Shown: one piece after another, positions 6,253-12,817 of the stretch
Layout of the letters: each line of letters starts with the position of its first letter
How positions within the stretch are numbered: position 1 is the stretch's first letter
Assembly (NCBI GenBank): GCA_946480345.1
Contig: CAMLJR010000054.1
Coordinates: 1-16,929 of the forward strand
Origin: an uncultured Spongiibacteraceae bacterium
Lineage (GTDB): Bacteria; Pseudomonadota; Gammaproteobacteria; Pseudomonadales; CAMLJR01
DNA length: 16,929 bases
Direction of reading: 5' to 3'
Program-made: the position numbers and the translations under genes
The notes under the pieces: generated by a model
Databases searched by the model: none
What the model saw: only the letters and a program-made list of their open reading frames with translations
What the model was told of the DNA's origin: nothing

Positions 6253-7296
6253 ATGGCTCATGTCACCGAGTCGTCTCGCACACGAGCGCTACGCTCGTTG
6301 ATTTATCCTCCCGGCATGGAAATGTCGAGCGCCGATTTCTCGCTGATGCAATTGGGGAGGTTGCTGCATGATCAGAATTTCCGTTTCGTCACTGTTACGC
6401 CTGCAACACATGCCCGCGTTAATGCTGCCAGCGCGGAATGGGCAACCGACTTACGCGATATTTTTGGATGGAGCAAACCATTCCATGCTGAAGCGATACC
6501 GCGGCCGATGTGCAATTTATTGCGTACCGGCCGCGCAATAAAACCTTATCAGGACGGCTGGCGAAGTACCGTGCGCTTTTCCAGTCAAGGCGAGCATCTG
6601 CTCATGCATTCGGCATTTCCAACCACAAGGGACGACGCCGTTTTTTTTGGGCCGGATACCTATCGCTTTTGTATTTTCGTGCAGGATTTTCTGGAGAACA
6701 ATGCAATCCGTATTGAACGTGTCGCAGATATCGGTTGTGGTAGCGGTGCGGCGGCGATCATGGTCGCAAAATTGTTTCCAGCCGCCGAAGTGAATGCACT
6801 CGATATCAACACCAAGGCGTTGCAGTACACGAAGATCAATGCAGCTCTAGCTGAAGCGGACAATGTTTCCGTGGCGCATAGCAACTTGCTTGACGAGATC
6901 GATGGTGTTTTCGATCTGGTCGTCGCCAATCCGCCTTACATGATCGATGGCCACAGGCGTGCGTACAGGCATGGCGGCGATCAATTCGGTACATCCTTAT
7001 CGCTCGCCATGCTCGACGCGGCGTTGCCGCGTTTAGCAGAGGGCGGCACTTTGTTGTTGTATACCGGCGCTCCGGTCGTGAAGGGCAGGGATATCTTTTT
7101 GCACGGTGTCGAACAGCGATTGGGTAAGGGTGCGTTGAGCTGGAGTTACCGGGAGCTCGATCCCGATGTGTTCGGTGAGGAGATCGGCGTCGGCGCTTAT
7201 GCGCGAGTGGAGCGAATCGCTGCGGTTGGGCTGACAGTTACTCGACCCGATAGCATTCGTGATTCATTTTCGAATCAGCGAAATCAGCACCATTAA
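6253..7296 (+). CDS. SAM-dependent class I methyltransferase with NPPY motif
   Basis: This 347-residue enzyme has motif I VADIGCGSGAAAIMVAK at 157-173, an acidic residue ending strand 2 (ALDINTKAL), and VVANPPYM at 223-230. NPPY after strand 4 is typical of enzymes that methylate planar amide or amino nitrogens, such as the release-factor glutamine methyltransferase PrmC and N6-adenine methyltransferases. It is not PrmC itself: the N-terminal 150 residues differ and include a beta-rich portion (STVRFSSQGEHLLMHSAFP) just before the catalytic domain. The ribosome binding site TAAGGA includes the stop codon of the oxidase gene 9 bases upstream, so translation of the two is probably coupled and the two proteins likely act on the same substrate. 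Target could be a small molecule, a peptide or a protein side chain; sequence alone does not decide. Confidence 0.82.
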   Translation: MAHVTESSRTRALRSLIYPPGMEMSSADFSLMQLGRLLHDQNFRFVTVTPATHARVNAASAEWATDLRDIFGWSKPFHAEAIPRPMCNLLRTGRAIKPYQDGWRSTVRFSSQGEHLLMHSAFPTTRDDAVFFGPDTYRFCIFVQDFLENNAIRIERVADIGCGSGAAAIMVAKLFPAAEVNALDINTKALQYTKINAALAEADNVSVAHSNLLDEIDGVFDLVVANPPYMIDGHRRAYRHGGDQFGTSLSLAMLDAALPRLAEGGTLLLYTGAPVVKGRDIFLHGVEQRLGKGALSWSYRELDPDVFGEEIGVGAYARVERIAAVGLTVTRPDSIRDSFSNQRNQHH

Positions 7297-7376
7297 TCGC
7301 CGCACGGTTATTGCAACAAGAATATTTCAGCGATGAAGCGATTTGAGCACCAGCACCAGATACTCGGCGGGAGACG

Positions 7377-8459
7377 ATGATGTCCGAAAAATCAGGCTCT
7401 ACGACCTCGAACTACGAGGCGACGAAAGATTGCGGCGATCCCGCGATGCGAATGTGGGGCATGCACCGACGCATGCTCGGTTACATGCTAGGTCACGAAC
7501 AATTTACCGTGCCGCAATTGGTCGAGAATGGCAGCGCCGCGCGTCAGGCCGGTTTCGATTTGTTGGCTACCAGCGATCATCTCCAACCCTGGCAGGATAA
7601 CGAAGGACATTCGGGATTGGCCTGGATTACGTTAGCGGCGCTGGGTCAGCATGCCAATGGCGCCTGGATGGGCACTACGGTGACGTGCCCGACGATGCGA
7701 TATAACCCTGCGGTAGTGGCCGAGGCATTTGCTTCGTTGAGTTTGCTTCATCCAGGGAAAATATTCGCTGGATTCGGTTCTGGTGAGGCACTGAATGAGC
7801 AAGCGGCGACGGGTGAATGGCCCGATTGGGAGACACGCTGGGAGCGTCTGATCGAAGCGACCGCCATCATTCGAAAACTGTGGGCAGGGGACGATGTTTA
7901 TCATGACGGTAAGCATTACCAGATCAATGCAAAATTGTACGACGCACCGTCACAACCAATTCCCATCTTGCTCGCGGCAAACGGTCCGAAAGCCATGCGT
8001 CTGGCGGGGCAGTATGGCGATGGTTTAATTACCGATGGCGCTACCTGGAAAAATCATAAAGACAAATTTATCGAAGGTTTAACCGCAGCCGGTAAAACAC
8101 TGGAGAAAACCCCGGTGTTATTGGAAACCTATGTGGTCGTGGGCGAGAAAGCGGAGGCTGAAGAGGCTGCGCGAATCTGGCGCTTTGGCCCCAAGGCATT
8201 TTCCGGGTATCACAACATTCAAAACCCTGTGGATATTCGCCAAAAAGCAGAGGCGGAAATTCCGTTGCATGAGGTCTATGCCGATTGGGTTGTCAGTCTC
8301 GATCCGCAGATTCACATTAAAGCGATTAATGAGTTATTCGAGAGCGGGGCGACAATCGTTAATATTCATTCGGGACAAATGGATCAACAGCGAGTTATTG
8401 ATTTTTATGGCAAACGCGTTGTCCCTGCAATTAAAAACGTAGTCATCGGCGCCGATTAA
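7377..8459 (+). CDS. LLM-class F420/flavin-dependent oxidoreductase of the F420-G6PDH-like family
   Basis: The 360-residue protein aligns by eye with mycobacterial F420-dependent glucose-6-phosphate dehydrogenase: LGYMLGHEQF, ATSDHLQPW (D67, H68, W72), MRYNPAVVAEAFASL, GFGSGEALNE (E137) and the late segment VVSLDP. These cover the cofactor pocket and the catalytic His/Trp/Glu. From memory of that enzyme, the three phosphate-gripping residues (Lys198, Lys259, Arg283) are replaced here (TSGK by DGAT, QKHS by GYHN, AKRW by YADW), so glucose-6-phosphate is an unlikely substrate. Whether the cofactor is F420 or FMN is open. The first 30 residues are an extension; ATG at 7377 or 7380 both follow GGGAG at good spacing, and internal starts near WGMHRRM are possible. 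It lies 80 bases after the methyltransferase and may share its transcript. A strong terminator follows. Confidence 0.82.
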   Translation: MMSEKSGSTTSNYEATKDCGDPAMRMWGMHRRMLGYMLGHEQFTVPQLVENGSAARQAGFDLLATSDHLQPWQDNEGHSGLAWITLAALGQHANGAWMGTTVTCPTMRYNPAVVAEAFASLSLLHPGKIFAGFGSGEALNEQAATGEWPDWETRWERLIEATAIIRKLWAGDDVYHDGKHYQINAKLYDAPSQPIPILLAANGPKAMRLAGQYGDGLITDGATWKNHKDKFIEGLTAAGKTLEKTPVLLETYVVVGEKAEAEEAARIWRFGPKAFSGYHNIQNPVDIRQKAEAEIPLHEVYADWVVSLDPQIHIKAINELFESGATIVNIHSGQMDQQRVIDFYGKRVVPAIKNVVIGAD

Positions 8460-8470
8460 AAGCTCACAAA

Positions 8471-8500
8471 AAATTAGAGGCGCCATATCGGCGCCTCTTT
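8471..8500. terminator. Bidirectional rho-independent terminator between LLM and KGG genes
   Basis: AGAGGCGCC (8476-8484) and GGCGCCTCT (8490-8498) form a perfect 9-bp stem with loop ATATC. On the plus strand it ends in TTT; on the minus strand it is followed by AATTTTTTG. It sits 16 bases after the LLM stop and 17 bases after the KGG gene stop, serving both convergent transcripts. Confidence 0.88.
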
Positions 8501-8515
8501 CAATATTTTCCTATT

Positions 8516-8806
8516 TCACTCCTGTTGGTTTTGGCTGCGGCCACGGCTATTTTGCCCACCCTTGGCGCCAGCTTGACGAGCTTCTTCCGAAGTGAATTCG
8601 TGAGCAGTGCCGCGCTCGTGTGCAACTTGGCCGCCGCGAGAACCTGCTGCGCGAGCTTCTTCCGAATTGAATTCGTGAGCAGTACCTTTTTCGTGAGCCG
8701 CCCGACCACCTTGTGCAGCAATTTCGCGTTGACGCTGAGGATCCATCGACGCAAAGCCACGATTGCTGGTGCCGGAACCTTGATTTCGTTGATCACGATT
8801 AGCCAT
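8516..8806 (-). CDS. KGG-repeat general stress protein (tandem internal repeats)
   Basis: The 96-residue product is extremely hydrophilic and begins MANRDQRNQGSGTSNRGFAS, continuing MDPQRQREIAAQGGRAAHEKGTAHEF. Two copies of a 25-residue unit (GG-x-x-AHE-x-GTAHEF-x-SEEAR-x-AG) are followed by a third GGQ motif. This is the stress-induced KGG / acidophilic repeat family (E. coli YciG, B. subtilis GsiB relatives), linked to desiccation, osmotic and general stress, and probably disordered in the cytosol. I place the start at 8806 rather than the earlier ATG at 8821 because GGGAG lies 8 bases before it and because the paralogue at 9064 also starts MANR. The repeat is nearly exact in DNA: 35 bases at 8577-8611 recur at 8652-8686 with 33 matches. 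It lies 57 bases after its paralogue, likely in one transcript. Confidence 0.88.
   Translation of the reverse strand: MANRDQRNQGSGTSNRGFASMDPQRQREIAAQGGRAAHEKGTAHEFNSEEARAAGSRGGQVAHERGTAHEFTSEEARQAGAKGGQNSRGRSQNQQE
8577..8686. repeat. 75-bp period internal repeat in the KGG gene
   Basis: A 35-base block at 8577-8611 recurs at 8652-8686 with two mismatches; the period of 75 bases keeps the reading frame and equals 25 residues. It encodes the GTAHEF-x-SEEAR segment. Both mismatched positions are single substitutions, so the duplication is recent or kept homogeneous. Confidence 0.85.
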
Positions 8807-8863
8807 GTTCAAATCTCCCAATAACGTTTTTTAAAACTCAGAGCGTGTGTGAATGTGAACAGC

Positions 8864-9064
8864 TCAACTGTTTTTGTGGCTTTGACGACCAGCGCGCGAA
8901 TGTTGTTCGGAAGAACCTCCACGCAAGCTGCCTGCTTGGCTTTGGTTGCGCGAGTTGCCGCTGCCCTGACTGGCATGACCGCCTTTCGCGGAAATTTCCC
9001 GTTGCTTTTCCTTATCCATCGACCCAAAGCTGCGATTTTCCGTACCTTGATTACGATTGGCCAT
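8864..9064 (-). CDS. Short KGG-type stress protein, diverged paralogue
   Basis: A 66-residue hydrophilic protein starting MANRNQGTENRSFGSMDKEK and continuing QREISAKGGHASQGSGNSRN. The N-terminal 33 residues match the downstream KGG protein (MANR-x-Q, R-x-F-x-SMD, QREI-x-x-x-GG), but the second half lacks the GTAHEF-SEEAR units and is instead Ser/Gln/Arg/Gly-rich, retaining only GSLRGGSSEQHSRAGRQ. It has no cysteines and no membrane segments. The start is supported by GAGAGG about 6 bases before the ATG. I read it as a shortened, diverged member of the same family rather than a frameshifted one, because the other frames of this stretch do not restore the repeat. It is the first gene of the pair and has a candidate extracytoplasmic-stress promoter upstream. 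Confidence 0.78.
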   Translation of the reverse strand: MANRNQGTENRSFGSMDKEKQREISAKGGHASQGSGNSRNQSQAGSLRGGSSEQHSRAGRQSHKNS

Positions 9065-9134
9065 ATTGCACCTCTCTCTTCTCAGTTCGTGTTACTCGAT
9101 GAGTGAATTGCGATTGCTGTCTTGCGACAACGCT

Positions 9135-9163
9135 AATAGAAAGGCAACCGTCATGCCGGTTCC
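9135..9163 (-). promoter_or_regulatory. Candidate AlgU/sigma-E type promoter for the KGG pair
   Basis: Minus strand GGAACCG, then 16 bases, then TCTATT. This resembles the sigma-E/AlgU consensus GAACTT-N16/17-TCTGA, matching GAAC and TCT-A. It would start transcription about 60-65 bases before the ATG at 9064. The same bases contain a short inverted repeat (AACCG/CGGTT), so the match could be chance. Confidence 0.35.
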
Positions 9164-9223
9164 ACTTTCGTTAAATGCATGAGGTCGCTGCGGCGCATTT
9201 TTGGGGCGACTGCTGATTAATAC

Positions 9224-9234
9224 TTATTAGATAA
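9224..9234. promoter_or_regulatory. Short palindrome upstream of the ArsR-type gene
   Basis: TTAT-TAG-ATAA is a perfect inverted repeat of 4 bases per arm within AT-rich DNA about 100 bases before the regulator start. ArsR-family proteins bind AT-rich dyads near their own promoters, so it is a possible operator, but it is short. The rest of 9065-9334 shows no gene. Confidence 0.25.
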
Positions 9235-9334
9235 TTTGGTACGACGATTGCTGCGGTTTATAGACAACTATTAAAAGCTGCACCCAGTACATATTCCCGA
9301 GCAGTTTCCCACCGTTAGCGATAGGGCTATAGCT

Positions 9335-9709
9335 ATGAACGATGAGTCTGCTCTCGAAGGCGTTGCCGCACTTTCCAATAAGAGTCGATGGGAAATTTTC
9401 TGGCTCTTGGTGAATGAGCAATGCGGACAGAAGAGCGCGGGAGAAATCGGCGAACGGCTAAGTATTGCGCCGGCTACGCTGTCGTTTCATCTGAAAGAAC
9501 TGACCCATGCGGGTTTGCTCCGAGCTACCCGGAGCGGCAGTCGGCGGCTATATGCTCCCGACTGCGATGTATTGGGCGAAATTGCCGATTACATGATGAA
9601 CAAATGCGCAGGAGCCAAGCGCGAAATCAGCAGCCGCTCTGAAACGCCGGATGAGAAAGAAAAGACGCGTGCCGAACCGCATGCGCCTGGCCATGAATGG
9701 GTGCGGTAG
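9335..9709 (+). CDS. ArsR-family winged-helix transcriptional regulator
   Basis: The 124-residue protein has an ArsR-type winged helix over residues 6-78: ALEGVAALSNKSRWEIFWLL, then SAGEIGERLSIAPATLSFHLKELTHAGLL (recognition helix APATLSFHLKEL) and the wing RATRSGSRRLYAPD. It lacks the ELCVCDL arsenic/cadmium motif of classical ArsR/SmtB; cysteines are only C30, C77 and C91. A polar tail of about 35 residues rich in Glu, Lys and Arg follows. As an ArsR member it would normally repress its own operon and release DNA on binding a metal or other signal. It is followed after 31 bases by a copper-storage-type protein, so copper or oxidative state is a reasonable signal, by inference. A ribosome binding site before the ATG is weak (AGGG at about 11 bases). 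Confidence 0.85.
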   Translation: MNDESALEGVAALSNKSRWEIFWLLVNEQCGQKSAGEIGERLSIAPATLSFHLKELTHAGLLRATRSGSRRLYAPDCDVLGEIADYMMNKCAGAKREISSRSETPDEKEKTRAEPHAPGHEWVR

Positions 9710-9740
9710 CTCCATACCGCTGACATTGGGAGGATTTCTT

Positions 9741-10085
9741 ATGTCACATCATGAATCTTCTTCACTCAATAATTGCATTAAAACTTGTCTGGAGTGTTAT
9801 CAGATTTGCTTAAGTACGGCGATGAATCATTGCTTGGAAATGGGTGGGAAGCATGTGGAGCCCAGTCATTTCCGTCTTATGATTAATTGCGCGCAAATTT
9901 GCAAAACTGCCGCCGAATTTATGCTAAGCAGTTCGAGCTTGCATGCAAAGGTATGCGCCGTTTGCAGCGAAATATGCAAGGCTTGCGCAGACGACTGTAA
10001 AAAAGTCGGTGATATGGAGGCGTGCGTGGCCGTCTGCGAGCGCTGTTCCGAGGAATGTAAAGCGATGAGCATTGGTACAAATTAA
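9741..10085 (+). CDS. Cysteine-rich four-helix copper-storage protein (DUF326, Csp3-like)
   Basis: The 114-residue product has 16 cysteines at positions 12, 16, 19, 23, 31, 50, 54, 72, 75, 79, 82, 86, 95, 99, 102 and 106, spaced CxxxC and CxxC so that they face the inside of four helices. This is the pattern of DUF326 copper-storage proteins, in which a tetramer of four-helix bundles stores many Cu(I) ions. No Tat or Sec signal is present, so it corresponds to the cytosolic Csp3 type rather than exported Csp1. His38 and His43 near the helix turn may gate copper entry, by analogy. The correct start is ATG at 9741 with GGGAGG 7 bases upstream; a longer in-frame extension overlaps the regulator gene and does not look coding. 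Likely co-transcribed with the ArsR-type regulator. The stop region is duplicated downstream. Confidence 0.87.
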   Translation: MSHHESSSLNNCIKTCLECYQICLSTAMNHCLEMGGKHVEPSHFRLMINCAQICKTAAEFMLSSSSLHAKVCAVCSEICKACADDCKKVGDMEACVAVCERCSEECKAMSIGTN

Positions 10086-10111
10086 GGCGATGAGCTTTGG
10101 TGCAAGTTAAG
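10062..10111. repeat. 25-bp tandem duplication across the stop of the Csp3-like gene
   Basis: The 25 bases at 10062-10086, which encode Ala-Met-Ser-Ile-Gly-Thr-Asn and the stop, are repeated immediately at 10087-10111 with 22 of 25 identities. The second copy would encode AMSFGAS and a stop but lies outside the gene. It looks like a slippage duplication that has since drifted. Confidence 0.8.
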
Positions 10112-10145
10112 ACATAGCGATTAGGAAGGATTGAGGTTATCGAAG

Positions 10146-12815
10146 ATGGCCCTGAAATCTCGATCAGCGAGCGAAGGCACAACAGCGAAAAAATCTTCGC
10201 GAAACAAAGCCGAAAAAAAGGCCAGTCAGAAGAAAAAAGGTATCGCGCAAAAAAAGACGATATCGAGAAAAATAAACGCTGATCAGGCATTGCAAAAATA
10301 TCGGAAAATGCGCAATTTTTCCGATACACCTGAACCGAAAGGCGCATCGCAAAAAAAATCCGAAAATCTCAGCTTCGTCATTCAGAAGCATGCGGCTTCT
10401 CATCTTCATTACGATTTTCGACTCGAACTCGATGGCACGCTGAAAAGCTGGGCTATTCCGAAAGGTCCCAGCCTCGATCCTAAAGACAAGCGTCTGGCCA
10501 TGCATGTCGAAGATCATCCACTTGATTATGCGAATTTCGAGGGCACCATTCCCGCCGGCAACTACGGCGCGGGAACGGTCATCGTTTGGGATAATGGTGA
10601 ATGGGTTCCCCGTGGCGATCCCCGTGCCGATTACGAAAACGGTAAATTGAAATTCGAACTGCGCGGCAAAAAATTGCAGGGCGGTTGGACGCTCGTTAAA
10701 TCACGCGGCCACTATGGAAAAGATAATGGCTGGCTGCTCATCAAGGAGAGCGACGATGCTGCTCGGCCAGCCGCAGAATTCAGCGTGGTCGACGAAATGC
10801 CGGATAGCGTTCTCGGCGGAGATGTCGGACTTGTATGGACATCCAATCGCAAACCAAAAAATAACGCGCCGGCTAAAAAGCTGCGTTCGACAAAGTCTGC
10901 CGCGCTATCGATGCCGAAATCCGCTAAGGCAGCTGCGCTACCGCTAATGATGGCGCCGCAATTAGCGATGCTGGCGGATAAACCCCCGCGAGGGAGCGAT
11001 TGGATTTATGAACTGAAGCTCGATGGCTATCGCATACTCGCGCGTATCGATAATGGCGATGTGCATTTATTCACGCGCAACGGCAATGATTGGACGTCGA
11101 AGCTGAAACATATCGCCGCAGCCGTGGCCAAGCTTAATTTGGAAAATGGCTGGCTAGATGGCGAAATCATTATGTTTGATAGCGACAACCGCCCCAGTTT
11201 TCAGCTATTGCAGAATGCATTCGAAAAATCGCACACCGAGAAAATCCAATATTATCTATTCGACGCTCCGTATTTAAACGGCTTTGATTTACGGGGCGCC
11301 CGGCTCGACGAACGGCGTGCTCTCCTTGAAAAGGCGACGGCTTCGGCCAAGCCACCGATCATTTTCAGCGCCGCGCTCGATATGCCTGTTTCGCAATTGT
11401 ACAAGCACGCCTGCGATCTCCAGCTCGAAGGTTTGATCGGCAAACGAAAAAGCTCAACCTATCGCTCGTCGCGATCAAACGACTGGATAAAATTAAAATG
11501 TTTGCAACGTCAGGAATTTGTTATCGGCGGTTTCACTGAATCGAGTCGGCCAGGCCCTGAAACATTCGGTTCATTATTGCTGGGGCTTCATGAGCCGGAT
11601 GGCCGCCTGCGATATACGGGGCGCGTCGGCACTGGATTTACACAAGCGAGTTTGCAACAGCTCGCTGCAAAAATGCGTAATCTGGTAACCGATAAAATGC
11701 CGTTCGATATTTATAATGGCGAGCAGCCCACGCGTAAATTGCATTGGTTAAAACCTAAACTCGTATGCGAAGTTGCATTTACCGAGTGGACTAGCGGTGG
11801 GCACGCACGTCATCCGAGCTTCCAGGGGTTGCGGGAAGATAAGCCCGCTGCCGCAATTACCGCCGAAGCGAAAGTTTCGTCAAAAACCTTGGATAAATCC
11901 TGCGCAAGAAAGCGCACGCCCGCGAGTTCGGACGCTATTGAAATTACGCATGGCGATCGTGTCGTCGATCCAAAATCGGGTACTACAAAGCAACAGCTCG
12001 TCGATTTCTATCAACAGATCGCGCCGGCATTACTACCGCATTTACGCAATCGTCCGGTATCGCTGGTTCGAGCGCCGGCGGGTATCGATGGTCAGCTGTT
12101 CTTTCAGAAGCATCTGCAAAATATGAAGATTTCCAATGTGAAGGAAATTCCCGTCGCTTATTTTCCAAATCATCCGCCGCTGATCAATATCGATAGCGCC
12201 GCGGCGTTACTCGCATGTACACAGATGAATGTGATCGAATTTCACACTTGGAATTCAACGCTGGACGATGGCGAACATCCCAATCGCGTGGTTTTCGATC
12301 TCGATCCCGGCGAGGGCATCCAATGGAAGCAGGTGCGTGAAGCCGCGCAATTGATGAAGGCGATGCTCGATCAATTGCGACTGAAGGCTTTTCTGAAAAC
12401 CAGCGGCGGAAAAGGTCTGCATGTGATCGTGCCTTTGATTCCGGAGCTCGACTGGGACACGGTGAAAGATTTTGCGGGCGCGATAGTGCGGCACATGGCG
12501 AAAACGTTGCCGACGTTATTTGTTGCGAAGAGCGGACCGCGCAATCGGATCAATCGCATATTTATCGATTATCTGCGTAACGGACTAGGCGCCACCACGG
12601 TGAGTGCATTCAGCGTGCGTGCACGCGCTGGCCTGGGCGTGTCGGTGCCTATTGCCTGGGATGAGCTGCCGGATCTGAGCGGCCCGAACCATTGGAATAT
12701 CTCCAACGCCGCTGAACGAATGGCGAAGTCCTATAAAAACGTATGGTCCGACTACGAAAAATCGCATCAGCATTTGCATGAGGCAATGCAAGCGCTGGAC
12801 TTTGAACCGGAATAA
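10146..12815 (+). CDS. ligD: Multifunctional ATP-dependent DNA ligase D (PE-LIG-POL)
   Basis: The 889-residue enzyme performs bacterial non-homologous end joining with Ku. After a Lys-rich disordered tail (residues 8-45) comes the 3'-phosphoesterase domain at about 72-205, with H82, H88, D90 and R92 in QKHAASHLHYDFRLE and H124 in VEDHPLDYA. The ligase domain spans about 270-570 with the adenylated lysine in YELKLDGYR (K291) and RKSSTYRSSRSNDWIKLK. The primase-polymerase domain occupies about 595-885 with VVFDLDPGEG (near 715-724) and TSGGKGLHVIVPL. The order matches Pseudomonas LigD; mycobacteria have a different order. I prefer ATG at 10146 over TTG at 10131 because the TTG lies one base after AAGGA. 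No Ku gene is visible in the window. A DUF72 gene starts 2 bases after the stop, so the two are coupled. Confidence 0.95.
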   Translation: MALKSRSASEGTTAKKSSRNKAEKKASQKKKGIAQKKTISRKINADQALQKYRKMRNFSDTPEPKGASQKKSENLSFVIQKHAASHLHYDFRLELDGTLKSWAIPKGPSLDPKDKRLAMHVEDHPLDYANFEGTIPAGNYGAGTVIVWDNGEWVPRGDPRADYENGKLKFELRGKKLQGGWTLVKSRGHYGKDNGWLLIKESDDAARPAAEFSVVDEMPDSVLGGDVGLVWTSNRKPKNNAPAKKLRSTKSAALSMPKSAKAAALPLMMAPQLAMLADKPPRGSDWIYELKLDGYRILARIDNGDVHLFTRNGNDWTSKLKHIAAAVAKLNLENGWLDGEIIMFDSDNRPSFQLLQNAFEKSHTEKIQYYLFDAPYLNGFDLRGARLDERRALLEKATASAKPPIIFSAALDMPVSQLYKHACDLQLEGLIGKRKSSTYRSSRSNDWIKLKCLQRQEFVIGGFTESSRPGPETFGSLLLGLHEPDGRLRYTGRVGTGFTQASLQQLAAKMRNLVTDKMPFDIYNGEQPTRKLHWLKPKLVCEVAFTEWTSGGHARHPSFQGLREDKPAAAITAEAKVSSKTLDKSCARKRTPASSDAIEITHGDRVVDPKSGTTKQQLVDFYQQIAPALLPHLRNRPVSLVRAPAGIDGQLFFQKHLQNMKISNVKEIPVAYFPNHPPLINIDSAAALLACTQMNVIEFHTWNSTLDDGEHPNRVVFDLDPGEGIQWKQVREAAQLMKAMLDQLRLKAFLKTSGGKGLHVIVPLIPELDWDTVKDFAGAIVRHMAKTLPTLFVAKSGPRNRINRIFIDYLRNGLGATTVSAFSVRARAGLGVSVPIAWDELPDLSGPNHWNISNAAERMAKSYKNVWSDYEKSHQHLHEAMQALDFEPE

Positions 12816-12817
12816 TC

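Noticed and set aside
8500..8796. Alternative 98-codon minus frame over the KGG gene
   Set aside because: It shows a repeated KKLA pattern only because the underlying DNA is repeated; the other frame has the conserved KGG motifs and ribosome binding site.
9651..9740. N-terminal extension of the copper-store reading frame
   Set aside because: It overlaps the regulator gene, has no family similarity, and the internal ATG at 9741 has a strong ribosome binding site.
10131..10145. TTG start for ligD
   Set aside because: The Shine-Dalgarno-like AAGGA is one base from the TTG, too close; the ATG at 10146 has GAGG at suitable distance.
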